In this document: one piece after another, positions 27,779 to 35,900 of the stretch
Layout of the letters: every line of letters begins with the position of its first letter
Position numbering within the stretch: the stretch's first letter is position 1
NCBI RefSeq assembly: GCF_000744815.1
Contig: NZ_JQMQ01000005.1
Location: forward strand, 6,715,801 to 6,779,800
Reading direction: 5' to 3'
Length of the DNA stretch: 64,000 bases
Source: Phaeacidiphilus oryzae TH49
Lineage (GTDB): Bacteria > Actinomycetota > Actinomycetes > Streptomycetales > Streptomycetaceae
Notes under the pieces: model-generated
Told to the model about the DNA's origin: nothing
The model's database searches: none
The model's input: only the letters and a program-made list of their open reading frames with translations
Made by a program: the position numbers and the translations under genes

Positions 27779-29481
27779 CGAGCTCTCAGCGGACGGACGA
27801 GACGACGCGGGCTGGGCAGGCCGGGCAAAGCCAGCAGGCCGGGCAGGGCGGGCAGGCCGAGCAGGCCGGGCAGGCCGGGCAGGCCGGGCCGAGCCAGCAG
27901 GCCGGGCAGACGGCGCAGACGGCGCCGGCCGTCGCGGCCGAGCAGGCCGGCTTCTGGCGGCAGGCCGCCGCGGACCCGGACAGGATCGCGCTGGTCGCCC
28001 CCGACGGCGAGGAGTGGACCGCCGGCCGGCTGGTCGGCGACGCCCATCGGATGGTGCACGGTCTCCGCGCGGCCGGTCTGGGCCGCGGTGACGCCTTCGC
28101 CATCGTGCTGCCCAACGGCCCGGAGTTCTTCGCCGCCTATCTCGCCGCCACCCAGGCCGGGATGTACCTGGTGCCGATCAACCACCATCTGGTCGGGCCG
28201 GAGATCGGCTGGATCGTCTCGGACAGCGGCGCCAAGGTGCTGATCGCCCACGAGCGGTTCGCGGAGGCGGCCACCGCCGCGGCCGACGAGGCGGGCCTGC
28301 CGGCCGACCACCGGTACGCGGTCGGGGAGATCGACGGTTTCCGCCCGTACGCCGAACTGCTGGCGGGCCGGTCGGCGGAGGAGCCGGCGGACCGGGAGTC
28401 GGGGTGGGTGATGAACTACACCTCGGGGACGACCGGCCGGCCGCGCGGCATCCGCCGTCCGCTCAGCGGGCGCTCGCCGGAGTCGGTCCCGCTCGGCGGG
28501 TTCCTCGGGATCTTCGGGATCCGGGCCGGGGAGGGCCACGTCCACCTGGTCTGCTCGCCGCTGTACCACACGGCGGTCCTCCAGTTCGCGGGCGCCGGGC
28601 TGCACCTGGGGCACAAGGTGGTGGTGATGGACAGGTGGACCGGGGAGGAGATGCTCCGGCTGATGGACCGTCACCGTGCCACCTACACCCACATGGTGCC
28701 GACCCAGTTCCACCGGCTGCTCGCCCTGCCGGAGGAGGTGCGGGCACGGTACGACGTCTCGGCGATGCGGCACGCCATCCACGGCGCCGCGCCCTGCCCC
28801 GAGCATGTGAAGCGGGAGATGATCGAATGGTGGGGCGAGTGTGTGGAGGAGTACTACGCGGCCAGTGAGGGCGGCGGGGCGTACGCCACCGCGCGGGAGT
28901 GGCTGGAGCGGCCGGGGACGGTCGGGAAGGCCTGGCCGATCACCGAGATCAAGATCCTCGACGACGACGGGTACCCCGTCCCCACCGGCGAGTTGGGCAC
29001 GGTCTACATGAATATGAAGACCGGCGGCTTCCAGTACCACAAGGACGCGGAGAAGACGAGGAAGGGCCGGGTCGGCGACTTCTTCACGGTCGGCGACCTC
29101 GGGATGCTGGACGAGGACGGGTATCTCTATCTCCGCGACCGCAAGATCGACATGATCATCTCGGGCGGGGTCAACATCTACCCTGCGGAGGTGGAGAGCG
29201 CCCTCTTCAAGCATCCGGCGGTGGCCGACGCGGCGGTCTTCGGCGTGCCCAACGAGGACTGGGGCGAGGAGGTGAAGGCGGTCGTCCAGCCGGCCGACGG
29301 CTACACCCCTGGCCCGGAACTCGCCGAGGAACTCCTCGCCTTCAGCGCGCGGGAGCTGGCCCGGTACAAGTGCCCGCGGACGGTCGACTTCCTGCCGGAG
29401 CTCCCGCGCGACCCGAACGGCAAGCTCTACAAGCGGCGGCTGCGGGCGCCGTACTGGGAGGAGCGGGACGCGAAGTCCTAG
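27775..29481 (+). CDS. Acyl-CoA synthetase (AMP-forming), FadD family, with QAG-repeat N-terminus
   Basis: The protein has 568 residues and starts with a GTG overlapping the previous stop. Residues 14-52 are a low-complexity QAGQ/EQAGQAGQ tract encoded by near-identical GGGCAGGCC units. The adenylating domain follows: MNYTSGTTGRPRGIRR (P-loop), YYAASEGGGAYAT, and DRKIDMIISGGVNIYPAEVE with the hinge aspartate. The catalytic lysine is in PRDPNGKLYKRRLR. It activates a carboxylic acid to its CoA thioester via an acyl-AMP. The acyl substrate is unknown, and the pairing with nitronate monooxygenase suggests an unusual fatty or sterol-derived acid. Confidence 0.9.
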   Translation: MTSSQRTDETTRAGQAGQSQQAGQGGQAEQAGQAGQAGPSQQAGQTAQTAPAVAAEQAGFWRQAAADPDRIALVAPDGEEWTAGRLVGDAHRMVHGLRAAGLGRGDAFAIVLPNGPEFFAAYLAATQAGMYLVPINHHLVGPEIGWIVSDSGAKVLIAHERFAEAATAAADEAGLPADHRYAVGEIDGFRPYAELLAGRSAEEPADRESGWVMNYTSGTTGRPRGIRRPLSGRSPESVPLGGFLGIFGIRAGEGHVHLVCSPLYHTAVLQFAGAGLHLGHKVVVMDRWTGEEMLRLMDRHRATYTHMVPTQFHRLLALPEEVRARYDVSAMRHAIHGAAPCPEHVKREMIEWWGECVEEYYAASEGGGAYATAREWLERPGTVGKAWPITEIKILDDDGYPVPTGELGTVYMNMKTGGFQYHKDAEKTRKGRVGDFFTVGDLGMLDEDGYLYLRDRKIDMIISGGVNIYPAEVESALFKHPAVADAAVFGVPNEDWGEEVKAVVQPADGYTPGPELAEELLAFSARELARYKCPRTVDFLPELPRDPNGKLYKRRLRAPYWEERDAKS

Positions 29482-29814
29482 GGCCTGGACCGCGATTCGG
29501 CTCGCCGCGACGGCGACGGCGACGGCGGAGGCGGGGCGAGAGCGGGGACGGGTGTGAAGGCGGAGGCGGGGGCGGAGGTTTGACGGTATGTCGACTTCCG
29601 CCTCCGCCTTCGGCGTGCCCGGGGGACGGCCGGTTCGCCCCCGACGCGTGTCCCGCCCGGCCCGAGCCCGCGACGGCGCCGGTCCGCCACGGGGGGCGGG
29701 CGGGGAAGCGGAAGGCGGCCCTGCGGTTCTGCGACTGATTGCTAACGACAGGGGGCGGTCCGGCGGGCACCGTGGGAGGTGGATGTTGTCGAACCACGAA
29801 ACGGGGGTTTCGGA
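29482..29814. other. 333-base gene-free spacer
   Basis: It holds the ligase hairpin at 29556-29611 and an AT-richer patch near 29735-29755 that may be promoter DNA for the CHAP protein. A Shine-Dalgarno-like GGGAGG and an ATG at 29783 open an alternative frame that soon loses coding character, so I do not call a gene there. Confidence 0.4.
29556..29611 (+). terminator. Inverted repeat after acyl-CoA ligase
   Basis: GAAGGCGGAGGCGG (29556-29569) and CCGCCTCCGCCTTC (29598-29611) are perfect complements with a 28-base loop. They lie 75 bases after the ligase stop. Confidence 0.6.
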
Positions 29815-31932
29815 GTGGGCGACGAACAGCAAGCCGATGCCGCGGTCAGAAAGAGGATCGCGGACATCGCGCTCTCCCAGAAGGGCGACACCGCCACCTC
29901 TCACGGCGGTTACTTCTCCAGTGCGCACGGCGACCACGGTGCGCCGGAGGAGTGGTGCGCCGACTTCGCCAAGTGGGTGTGGCAGCAGGCCGGCGCGGAC
30001 GTCGACGGCCTGACGGCGGCTGCCGGGAGCTTCTACCTCTACGGGAAGAACCACGAGTCGTACGCGGAGAAGCCGGCGGTCGGCTCCGCGGTGGTCTTCG
30101 GCTACCGCGGCGGCGGCACTGCCCAGCACGTCGCCATCGTGACCGAGGTGCGGCACGACGGCACCATCGTCACGGTCGGCGGCAATGAGGGCCACAGCGA
30201 CCCGACGGAGGTCAAGGAGGAGGGCCCGTATCCGTCGGCGCTGGGCCCCAACGCGTACATGGGCATGGACATCTCGGGCTACATCGCCCCGGTGGTCCCC
30301 AACAGGCCGGTGGGCGGCCAGCCGCCGCCCGGCTGGTGGCACCGCCTGTTCCCGCCGAAGAAGCCGCACCCGGCACCGCCCCACACCACCACTCCTCCGG
30401 ACCAGTCGAAGAAGGGCACCGTGGCCACTCGGGGAAACGACAAGAACGGCTACAACCTCGACATCGCGCAGACCGTGTACGACGTCGGCAAGCAGATGAA
30501 CGTCGACGACAAGGTGATGCTGGCCGCGTTCGAGACCGGCATCGTCGAGTCCCGGATGCAGAACCTGAAGGGCGGTGACCGCGACTCGGTCGGCGTCTTC
30601 CAGCAGCGCCCGTCCCAGGGCTGGGGCACGGTCGCCCAGTGCGAGGACCCGTCCTACGCCGCCCGGCAGTTCTTCCTGCGGGCGGTGAAGAACGACAAGG
30701 ACAACCCGAAGTACACCGCCGGCCAGCTGGCGCAGAGCGTGCAGCGCTCGGCGTTCCCGGACCGCTACGACAAGATGGAGAGCTCGGCGAAGCAGCTGCT
30801 CGCGGAGGTCGTCGGAGCGCCGGCGCCGAAGCCGACGCCCACTCCCACGCCGACCCCGACACCGCCGCCGAAGCCGACACCCACGCCTACGCCCACCCCG
30901 ACTCCCACGCCCACCCCGACACCGACACCGACACCGAAGCCCACGCCCACCCCGCAGCCGGCGCCGGCGCCCGACCTGGTGAAGGTGCTCTCGCAGCTCG
31001 TCGCCGTGCTGTCCCGGGTGGAGAACGACGAGGCGCGGCTGGCCGGGGCCGCGGAGGCGGTGGACCTCGCGCTGATCGACCCGGCGGCCGTGGGCTCCGG
31101 TCTGGTGGAGTCGCTGTCGACCCTCGGCTCCCGGCTGTCGCGGCTGCGGCAGATGGAGGAGGTGCTGGCGGCCGGCCGTACCGCGGTCACGCTGTGGCAG
31201 CAGGCGGTGGAGGGCTCCGGCCGGATCGAGGTCCCGCTCGCGGCCCTGCCGCAGGCCGGACCGGGCGAACCGGTCGGCCCGGCGGATCCGGCCGAGCCCG
31301 CGGTATCGCTCGAAGTCGCGGACGCCGGAGGCCCGTTGCAGGCCGGCGAGCCCGCCGGGCCCGTCGCGACCGCCGCGACGGCCGCGACCGCCGGGCAGGT
31401 CGAGCTCTTCCGCCGGATCGCCCAGGCGGAGGCCGTCGCGGACTACGAGAGCCGGCGCTTCGTGGCCGCCCGCACGGATCTGACCGCGGCCAACGAGGCG
31501 GCCACGGTGCTCGCGGCCGAGCTGGAGAACACCAGGGTGGAGCTCTTCCGCAGCAGGGAGGAGTTCGAGGAGGCCCGCACGCTGGCCGCCGAGCTGCGGG
31601 CCGAGCTGGACCGGGTGCGGGCCGAGGCCGCCGTGGTGGTCCGGGAGGCACAGGAGAGCCTGGGCGAGCGGGACCGCGAGCAGGCCGCCGCGGACCAGTT
31701 GGCCGCCCGCGCCGAGCTGGTGCAGAGCGAGCTCGCCGAGGTGCGTGCCGAGGCCAGGGCCGAGGCGGAGCGGCTGCGCGAGGACCTGGCCGCGGTCCGG
31801 GCCGAGGCGAAGGCCGCCAGGGAGGCCGAGCGGGCCGAACTGGCCTCCGCCCGCGAGCGCGCGGACGCGGCGACCGCCCGCGCCGACCGGCTGGCCGAGC
31901 AGCTCGACGGGCAGCGCGGTCAGCTGGTCTGA
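29815..31932 (+). CDS. CHAP-domain amidase/peptidase with lytic-type second domain and coiled-coil tail
   Basis: From the GTG at 29815 (GGGGG eight bases upstream) the protein has 705 residues and no signal peptide or membrane helix. The CHAP domain (about 10-150) has C48 in EEWCADFAKWVW and H105 in AQHVAIVTEV, the catalytic pair of peptidoglycan amidases/endopeptidases. A second globular domain (about 205-310; NYNLDIAQTVYDVG-like start, GVFQQRPSQGWG) resembles lysozyme-like domains of actinobacterial lytic proteins. A Pro-Thr repeat hinge spans about 338-383. The C-terminal 170 residues form an Ala/Glu/Arg-rich coiled coil. How it would reach the cell wall is unclear; it may act in the cytoplasm, be released by lysis, or use a specialised secretion route. 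Confidence 0.75.
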   Translation: MGDEQQADAAVRKRIADIALSQKGDTATSHGGYFSSAHGDHGAPEEWCADFAKWVWQQAGADVDGLTAAAGSFYLYGKNHESYAEKPAVGSAVVFGYRGGGTAQHVAIVTEVRHDGTIVTVGGNEGHSDPTEVKEEGPYPSALGPNAYMGMDISGYIAPVVPNRPVGGQPPPGWWHRLFPPKKPHPAPPHTTTPPDQSKKGTVATRGNDKNGYNLDIAQTVYDVGKQMNVDDKVMLAAFETGIVESRMQNLKGGDRDSVGVFQQRPSQGWGTVAQCEDPSYAARQFFLRAVKNDKDNPKYTAGQLAQSVQRSAFPDRYDKMESSAKQLLAEVVGAPAPKPTPTPTPTPTPPPKPTPTPTPTPTPTPTPTPTPTPKPTPTPQPAPAPDLVKVLSQLVAVLSRVENDEARLAGAAEAVDLALIDPAAVGSGLVESLSTLGSRLSRLRQMEEVLAAGRTAVTLWQQAVEGSGRIEVPLAALPQAGPGEPVGPADPAEPAVSLEVADAGGPLQAGEPAGPVATAATAATAGQVELFRRIAQAEAVADYESRRFVAARTDLTAANEAATVLAAELENTRVELFRSREEFEEARTLAAELRAELDRVRAEAAVVVREAQESLGERDREQAAADQLAARAELVQSELAEVRAEARAEAERLREDLAAVRAEAKAAREAERAELASARERADAATARADRLAEQLDGQRGQLV
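30829..30960. repeat. Pro-Thr codon repeat (CCGACNCCCACN)
   Basis: A tract of tandem hexamers/dodecamers encodes a (PT)n hinge inside the CHAP-domain gene. Such in-frame repeats expand and contract easily. Confidence 0.8.
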
Positions 31933-31970
31933 CCGAGCCGCCCGAGCACGATCGGGGCCCGCTACTCCCT

Positions 31971-32002
31971 CCCGCCTTCCCCGTGGGGAGGGGGGAGGCG
32001 GG
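31971..32002 (+). terminator. Hairpin after CHAP-domain gene
   Basis: CCCGCCT (31971-31977) pairs with AGGCGGG (31996-32002), with an inner TCCC/GGGA stem. It lies 39 bases after the stop. The remaining spacer up to 32198 is GC-rich with no gene seen. Confidence 0.6.
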
Positions 32003-32171
32003 CCCGCCGCGCGCCGGGCTTCCGCGCGGGCGCGGTCCCGCCCCGCGCCCCCGCTTCACCCTGCCGGCTGACCGGCCCAGGGCCGGGAACCCGGGCCGTG
32101 GCCGTTGCAGTGGCCGTGGCCGGTACCCGGGCCGGGGTCAGAGCCGCAGCCCGAGGTGCCCCCTCAGCCTG

Positions 32172-32209
32172 CCGCCGGCGTCACCGGCGTCACCGGCGTC
32201 ACCGGCGTC
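32172..32209. repeat. 9-bp tandem repeat over the AraC stop codon
   Basis: Four units of GGCGTCACC run through the 3' end of the AraC gene. On the coding strand this gives in-frame TGA stops every nine bases. Confidence 0.65.
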
Positions 32210-32609
32210 CGCAGCGCCCCAGCGCCCGCAGCGCTCGCGACCGGTGGGCGCTGGGCGGCAGTTGGTACGCGCTGCGGAAGGCTCGGGTGAAGTCCGCCGC
32301 CCGGGGATAGCCCCAGCGGGCGGCGATCACATGGATGGGGGTGCCGCTCTGCGCCGGATCGCCGAGGTCGCGCCGGGCCGCCTCCAGCCGCAGGCGCCGG
32401 ATGTATCCCGCGACGGTGGTGCCCTCCTGCTGGAAGAGGCGGTGCAGCTGGCTGCGCGAGACGTAGTGCGCGGCGGCGATCCGGCTCGGGGTCAGCCCGG
32501 GGTCCTGGAGATGGCGCCGGATGTACGCCTTCAGGTCCCCGCTGCGCGGAACGGAGCCGGCGCCCCCGAGCCGGTCGCCGATCGGTAAGGGCGCCTGGTT
32601 GCAGCTCAT
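32199..32609 (-). CDS. AraC-type DNA-binding protein lacking an effector domain
   Basis: The protein has only 136 residues; the ATG at 32609 follows GGGGGACC. It consists of the two helix-turn-helix motifs of the AraC C-terminal domain: LTPSRIAAAHYVSRSQLHRLFQ and IHVIAARWGYPRAADFTRAF, linked by GYIRRLRLEAARRDL. Typical actinomycete relatives are about 320 residues with an N-terminal ligand domain, which is absent here; the space up to 32742 is non-coding. It is either a stand-alone SoxS-like regulator or the stump of a larger gene. The good Shine-Dalgarno argues for expression. Confidence 0.75.
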   Translation of the reverse strand: MSCNQAPLPIGDRLGGAGSVPRSGDLKAYIRRHLQDPGLTPSRIAAAHYVSRSQLHRLFQQEGTTVAGYIRRLRLEAARRDLGDPAQSGTPIHVIAARWGYPRAADFTRAFRSAYQLPPSAHRSRALRALGRCGRR

Positions 32610-32662
32610 CTGGTCCCCCGACGGAGAATGGCGCGCTGGTGGTGAGGTACACCAGTCAACCG

Positions 32663-32678
32663 CCCGTCGATCAACGGG
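32663..32678. promoter_or_regulatory. Inverted repeat upstream of AraC gene
   Basis: CCCGT and ACGGG flank CGATCA between the M20 peptidase stop and the AraC start. It could be an operator or a weak terminator. Confidence 0.3.
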
Positions 32679-32742
32679 GGATCAATGCCCGCACGGCTGA
32701 CCCACCGTCAACTGCCGTACGGGCAAAGCCCTTTCCGTCGCG

Positions 32743-34137
32743 TCAGTCGGCCGTCCGGGCGTACCGCAGGAGGAAGCGGGCCTCGGCCAGCGCGAGCCGG
32801 CGGATCTCCTCCGGGTGGACGCTCTCGTTCGGGGCGTGGATCAGGCAGGTCGGCTCCTCGACGCCGATCAGCATGATCTCCGCCTCCGGGAAGGCCTCCT
32901 GGAGCGCTCCGCAGAGCGGGATCGACCCGCCCTGGCCCTGGAACTCCAGCGGCTTGCCGTCGAAGGCCTCGGACATCGCCGCGCCGAGCGCCGCGTAGCC
33001 GGGGCCGTCGGTACGGGCCCGGAACGGATCGGCGATGAACTCCGGCTCGATCTCCACCCGGGCGCCCCACGGCACCGCCGCCCGCAGGTGCGCGGCCAGC
33101 GCGTCGTACGCCCGCTGCCCCGCCAGCCCCGGCGGGACGCGCAGGCTGACCCGCGCCTTCGCGGTGGCCGGGACGGCCGCGGCCGAGCCGACCACCGGCG
33201 GGCAGTCGATGCCGAGCACCGTCACCGCCGGCCGCGCCCACACCCGGTCGGCGACCGAGCCTGAGCCGATCAGATGGATCTCGTCGCCGAGCACCCCGGC
33301 GTCGGAGCGGAAGGTCTGCTCGTCATAGCCGGTGCCGTCCCAGGTGGCCTCGGTGAAGTCCGCCAGGCCCTCGATGGCGGTGGTGCCGTCGGGGCGGCGG
33401 AGCGAGTCCAGGGCGCGGATCAGCGCGGCCAGGGCGTCCGGGGCGGCGCCGCCGAAGGCGCCGGAGTGCTGGTCGGCGGCGAGGGTGGAGACCGCGAGGG
33501 TCAGGTTGGCGGCCCCGCGCAGGGTGCTGGTCGCGGTCGGGACGCCGACCGCCGCGTTGCCGGAGTCGGCGATGACGATCGCGTCCGCGCGCAGGTCCTC
33601 GGGGTGCTCGGCGAGGTAGCGCTCCAGGCCGCCGGTGCCCTGCTCCTCCGAGCCCTCGATCACGATCTTCAGCCGGACCGGGATCTCACCGCCGTCGGCG
33701 AGCAGCGCCCGCAGCGCGGTGAGGTGCATCACCAGGTTGCCCTTGCAGTCCGCCGCGCCGCGGCCGTACCAGCGGCCGTCCGGGCGCTCGGTCAGCTCGA
33801 ACGGCGGGGTGGTCCAGCGCTCCTCGCCGAGCGGCGGCTGCACGTCGTAGTGGGCGTAGAGGAGGACCGTGGGGGCGCCCTCCGGGCCGGGGCGCTCGCC
33901 GACCACGGCGTGGGTGCCGTCCGGGGTGAGCGCCAACCGGGCGTCGGCGAAGCCGAGTTCGCGGAAGGCCTCGGCCACCCAGCGGGCCGCCCGCTCGCAC
34001 TCCTCCGGCGGGAACTGCCGCGGGTCGGCCACCGAGGGGATGGCCACCAGTTCGCCGAGATCGGCGCGGGCGCGTCCCATCAGCGCGTCCACGCGCGCGG
34101 TCAACTCCTCGACGGACGGTGAGAGCTCAGCGGTCAT
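32743..34137 (-). CDS. M20 family metallopeptidase (dipeptidase-like)
   Basis: The protein has 464 residues. The dinuclear zinc ligands are all present in order: YAHYDVQP (His-Asp), the bridging Asp in GRGAADCKG, EGSEEQGTG (base Glu and ligand Glu), ADSGN and the late LIHAPNESVH. A dimerisation domain interrupts the catalytic domain at about residues 200-320. It has no signal peptide, so it acts in the cytoplasm on dipeptides or related N-acyl amino acids. The group includes carnosinase-like and Xaa-dipeptidases; exact specificity is unknown. Confidence 0.92.
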   Translation of the reverse strand: MTAELSPSVEELTARVDALMGRARADLGELVAIPSVADPRQFPPEECERAARWVAEAFRELGFADARLALTPDGTHAVVGERPGPEGAPTVLLYAHYDVQPPLGEERWTTPPFELTERPDGRWYGRGAADCKGNLVMHLTALRALLADGGEIPVRLKIVIEGSEEQGTGGLERYLAEHPEDLRADAIVIADSGNAAVGVPTATSTLRGAANLTLAVSTLAADQHSGAFGGAAPDALAALIRALDSLRRPDGTTAIEGLADFTEATWDGTGYDEQTFRSDAGVLGDEIHLIGSGSVADRVWARPAVTVLGIDCPPVVGSAAAVPATAKARVSLRVPPGLAGQRAYDALAAHLRAAVPWGARVEIEPEFIADPFRARTDGPGYAALGAAMSEAFDGKPLEFQGQGGSIPLCGALQEAFPEAEIMLIGVEEPTCLIHAPNESVHPEEIRRLALAEARFLLRYARTAD

Positions 34138-34267
34138 GGGGTGTCCTCTCCTCGGGCCTCCCGCTGGGGCGTGCGGACTTACGTTAACCGCCGCCCGCCC
34201 GGTCGCACTCGGCGGCTCGGCGGGGGGCTCGGCGGAGGGCTCGGCTGAGCGCCCTGCGGGGGGCTCT

Positions 34268-34858
34268 CTACCGTGGGCGTAGCCCGTCTGAGATCAGCGC
34301 GGCGACGCGGGCCCGGGCGGCCCCGTCCTGGCCGGCCTGGGCGGCCGCCTGGCCGGCGCCGATCAGCACCAGCTTGAACTCCTCGGGGGTCACGTCGGAG
34401 CGCACCGCGCCGGACTGCTGGGCGCGCCGGAGCAGGTCGTCCATCACCTCGCGGAGCTGCTGGGCGACGGCCGGGGCGCTCTCGTCCGTGCTGCGGTTGG
34501 CGAGCTCGACCGGGTCCAGTCCGTGGGCGGCGAGCGCCTCGGCGAAGGCGTTCTTGCCCTGGGCGAGGTCGACGGAGAGCTGGAAGAAGTCGAAGAAGGC
34601 CTGGCCCGGGTCGTCCCGGGCGGCCAGCCTGCGGCCCTCGTCCGCGGCCCGGCGCAGCCGCTCCAGGAAGACCGCGGTGAGGAGGTCCTCCTTGGTGGGG
34701 AAGTGCCGGAAGACCGTGCCCACCCCGACGCCCGCCTGCCGGGCGACCTGCTCGGTGGAGGCGCCGGTGCCGTGCTCGGCGAAGACCTCCTCGGCGGCGG
34801 CGAGGACCCGCGCGCGGTTCCGTCGGGCGTCCGCGCGCAGCGGCTTTCCGGTACTCAA
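34268..34858 (-). CDS. TetR family transcriptional regulator
   Basis: The protein has 196 residues from a TTG at 34858 (LSTGKPLRADARRNRARVL); no closer ATG or GTG is available. The N-terminal HTH reads STEQVARQAGVGVGTVFRHFPTKEDLL. The remaining helices form the ligand and dimer domain. It faces two SnoaL-like genes, and two similar palindromes lie between them, so it likely represses both sides. The inducer is unknown. Confidence 0.87.
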   Translation of the reverse strand: MSTGKPLRADARRNRARVLAAAEEVFAEHGTGASTEQVARQAGVGVGTVFRHFPTKEDLLTAVFLERLRRAADEGRRLAARDDPGQAFFDFFQLSVDLAQGKNAFAEALAAHGLDPVELANRSTDESAPAVAQQLREVMDDLLRRAQQSGAVRSDVTPEEFKLVLIGAGQAAAQAGQDGAARARVAALISDGLRPR

Positions 34859-34890
34859 TACGGCTCCCGGGCTTGCTTGGCTCTGGACAA

Positions 34891-34908
34891 ACGGAGTCGC
34901 TAGTCCGT
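34891..34908. promoter_or_regulatory. TetR operator candidate 1
   Basis: ACGGAGTCGCTAGTCCGT has ACGGA/TCCGT arms and shares 14 of 18 positions with the second site 39 bp downstream. It lies between the TetR gene and the SnoaL pair. Confidence 0.6.
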
Positions 34909-34930
34909 ATCGTCCTCCACAGGGACGAAA

Positions 34931-34946
34931 CGGAGTGACTACTCCG
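34931..34946. promoter_or_regulatory. TetR operator candidate 2
   Basis: CGGAGTGACTACTCCG is a perfect CGGAGT-N4-ACTCCG palindrome. It is 29 bases upstream of the first SnoaL start. The pair of sites suggests two bound dimers. Confidence 0.65.
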
Positions 34947-34975
34947 ATCCTACCGGTCGGCCCAGGAGGTCCACC

Positions 34976-35404
34976 ATGAGCGAGAACCGGGTACCCACTC
35001 CGCGCGAGGTCGCGGAGGAGCAGCTCCGGCGGATCGACGCGGCGGAGTTCGACACCGTCGCCGAGCTCTACGCCGAGGACGTCCGCGTCGAGACGCCGTT
35101 CTCCAGGCCGCGCCGGGTGATCGAGAGCCGGGCGCAGGTCGCGGACGGGTTCCGGGCGGCGGCCGGACAGGTGCGGCTGAGCCTGAAGAACCAGGTCCTC
35201 TACACCACCGACGACCCGGAGGTGGTGGTCGCGGAGTACGACCTCCGCGGCGAGGTGCTGTCCACCGGGCGCGAGTTCGAGGGCCGCAATGTGCTGATCT
35301 ACCGGGTGCGCGACGGGCTCATCGTCGAATCGCACGACTACCACGACCATGTCGCGGTCGCGGAGGCGATGGCCGCGGGGGAGGAGAAGGACGATGAGCG
35401 CTGA
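34976..35404 (+). CDS. SnoaL-like / NTF2-fold protein (copy 1)
   Basis: The protein has 142 residues; the ATG follows CAGGAGGT. It has the cone-shaped NTF2/SnoaL fold pattern: AEEQLRRIDAAEFDTVAELYAEDVRVE, a strand-rich middle, and the ending YRVRDGLIVESHDYHDHVAV. Members are polyketide cyclases, isomerases or small ligand-binding proteins. The 11-bp overlap with the next gene, and their clear similarity (PREVAEE, ESHDYHDHVA), indicate a tandem duplication. Likely under the facing TetR repressor. The reaction is unknown. Confidence 0.82.
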   Translation: MSENRVPTPREVAEEQLRRIDAAEFDTVAELYAEDVRVETPFSRPRRVIESRAQVADGFRAAAGQVRLSLKNQVLYTTDDPEVVVAEYDLRGEVLSTGREFEGRNVLIYRVRDGLIVESHDYHDHVAVAEAMAAGEEKDDER

Positions 35405-35825
35405 GGGCGTGCGGACGCCGCGCGAGGTCGCCGAGGAGTGGGTGCGGCTGCGGCGCGAGTGGAACACCGAGGAGACCCTGAAGGCGCTCGTCGAGCTGTA
35501 CGCGGACGACGTCGTCATCGACGTCCCGTTCGCCAAGCCGCGCGGACGCGTCGAGGGCCGCGCGCGACTGGAGGAGATGACCCGCGGGACGGTCGGCCGG
35601 CTGCGGGCCAGGCTGACCGACGCGGTGCTCCACACCGCCGCCGACGACCCCGAGGTGGTCGTGGTCGAGTTCGGCACCCAAGGCGAGGTCCCGGCCACCG
35701 GCCGGAGCTTCGACACCCGCAATGTGGTGGTGATGCGCGTGCGGGACGGGCGCATTGCCGAGTCGCACGACTACCACGACCACGTGGCACTGGGGGAGGC
35801 GATGGGGGCCGGCGCGGACCACTGA
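35394..35825 (+). CDS. SnoaL-like / NTF2-fold protein (copy 2)
   Basis: The protein has 143 residues from the ATG at 35394, which overlaps the end of copy 1. It keeps the same blocks as its neighbour (TPREVAEEWVRLRREWN, LVELYADDVVIDVPF, RVRDGRIAESHDYHDH), so the two probably form a heterodimer or arose by duplication. The His-Asp-Tyr-His cluster near the end would line the pocket. No specific activity can be assigned. Confidence 0.82.
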   Translation: MSAEGVRTPREVAEEWVRLRREWNTEETLKALVELYADDVVIDVPFAKPRGRVEGRARLEEMTRGTVGRLRARLTDAVLHTAADDPEVVVVEFGTQGEVPATGRSFDTRNVVVMRVRDGRIAESHDYHDHVALGEAMGAGADH

Positions 35826-35900
35826 GCACCGCGGCGCGCACTGAGCACCGCGGCGCGGCGCCGGGGCCCGGGGCCCGGGGCAGGGGCCCGGCTAGCCCGG

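Noticed and set aside
29783-30013. Alternative ATG frame with a good Shine-Dalgarno before the CHAP gene
   Set aside because: The frame quickly becomes Arg/Ser/Pro-rich shadow sequence of the CHAP domain and overlaps it entirely.
29815-31932. Prophage endolysin
   Set aside because: The domains fit, but no holin, tail or other phage gene is nearby.
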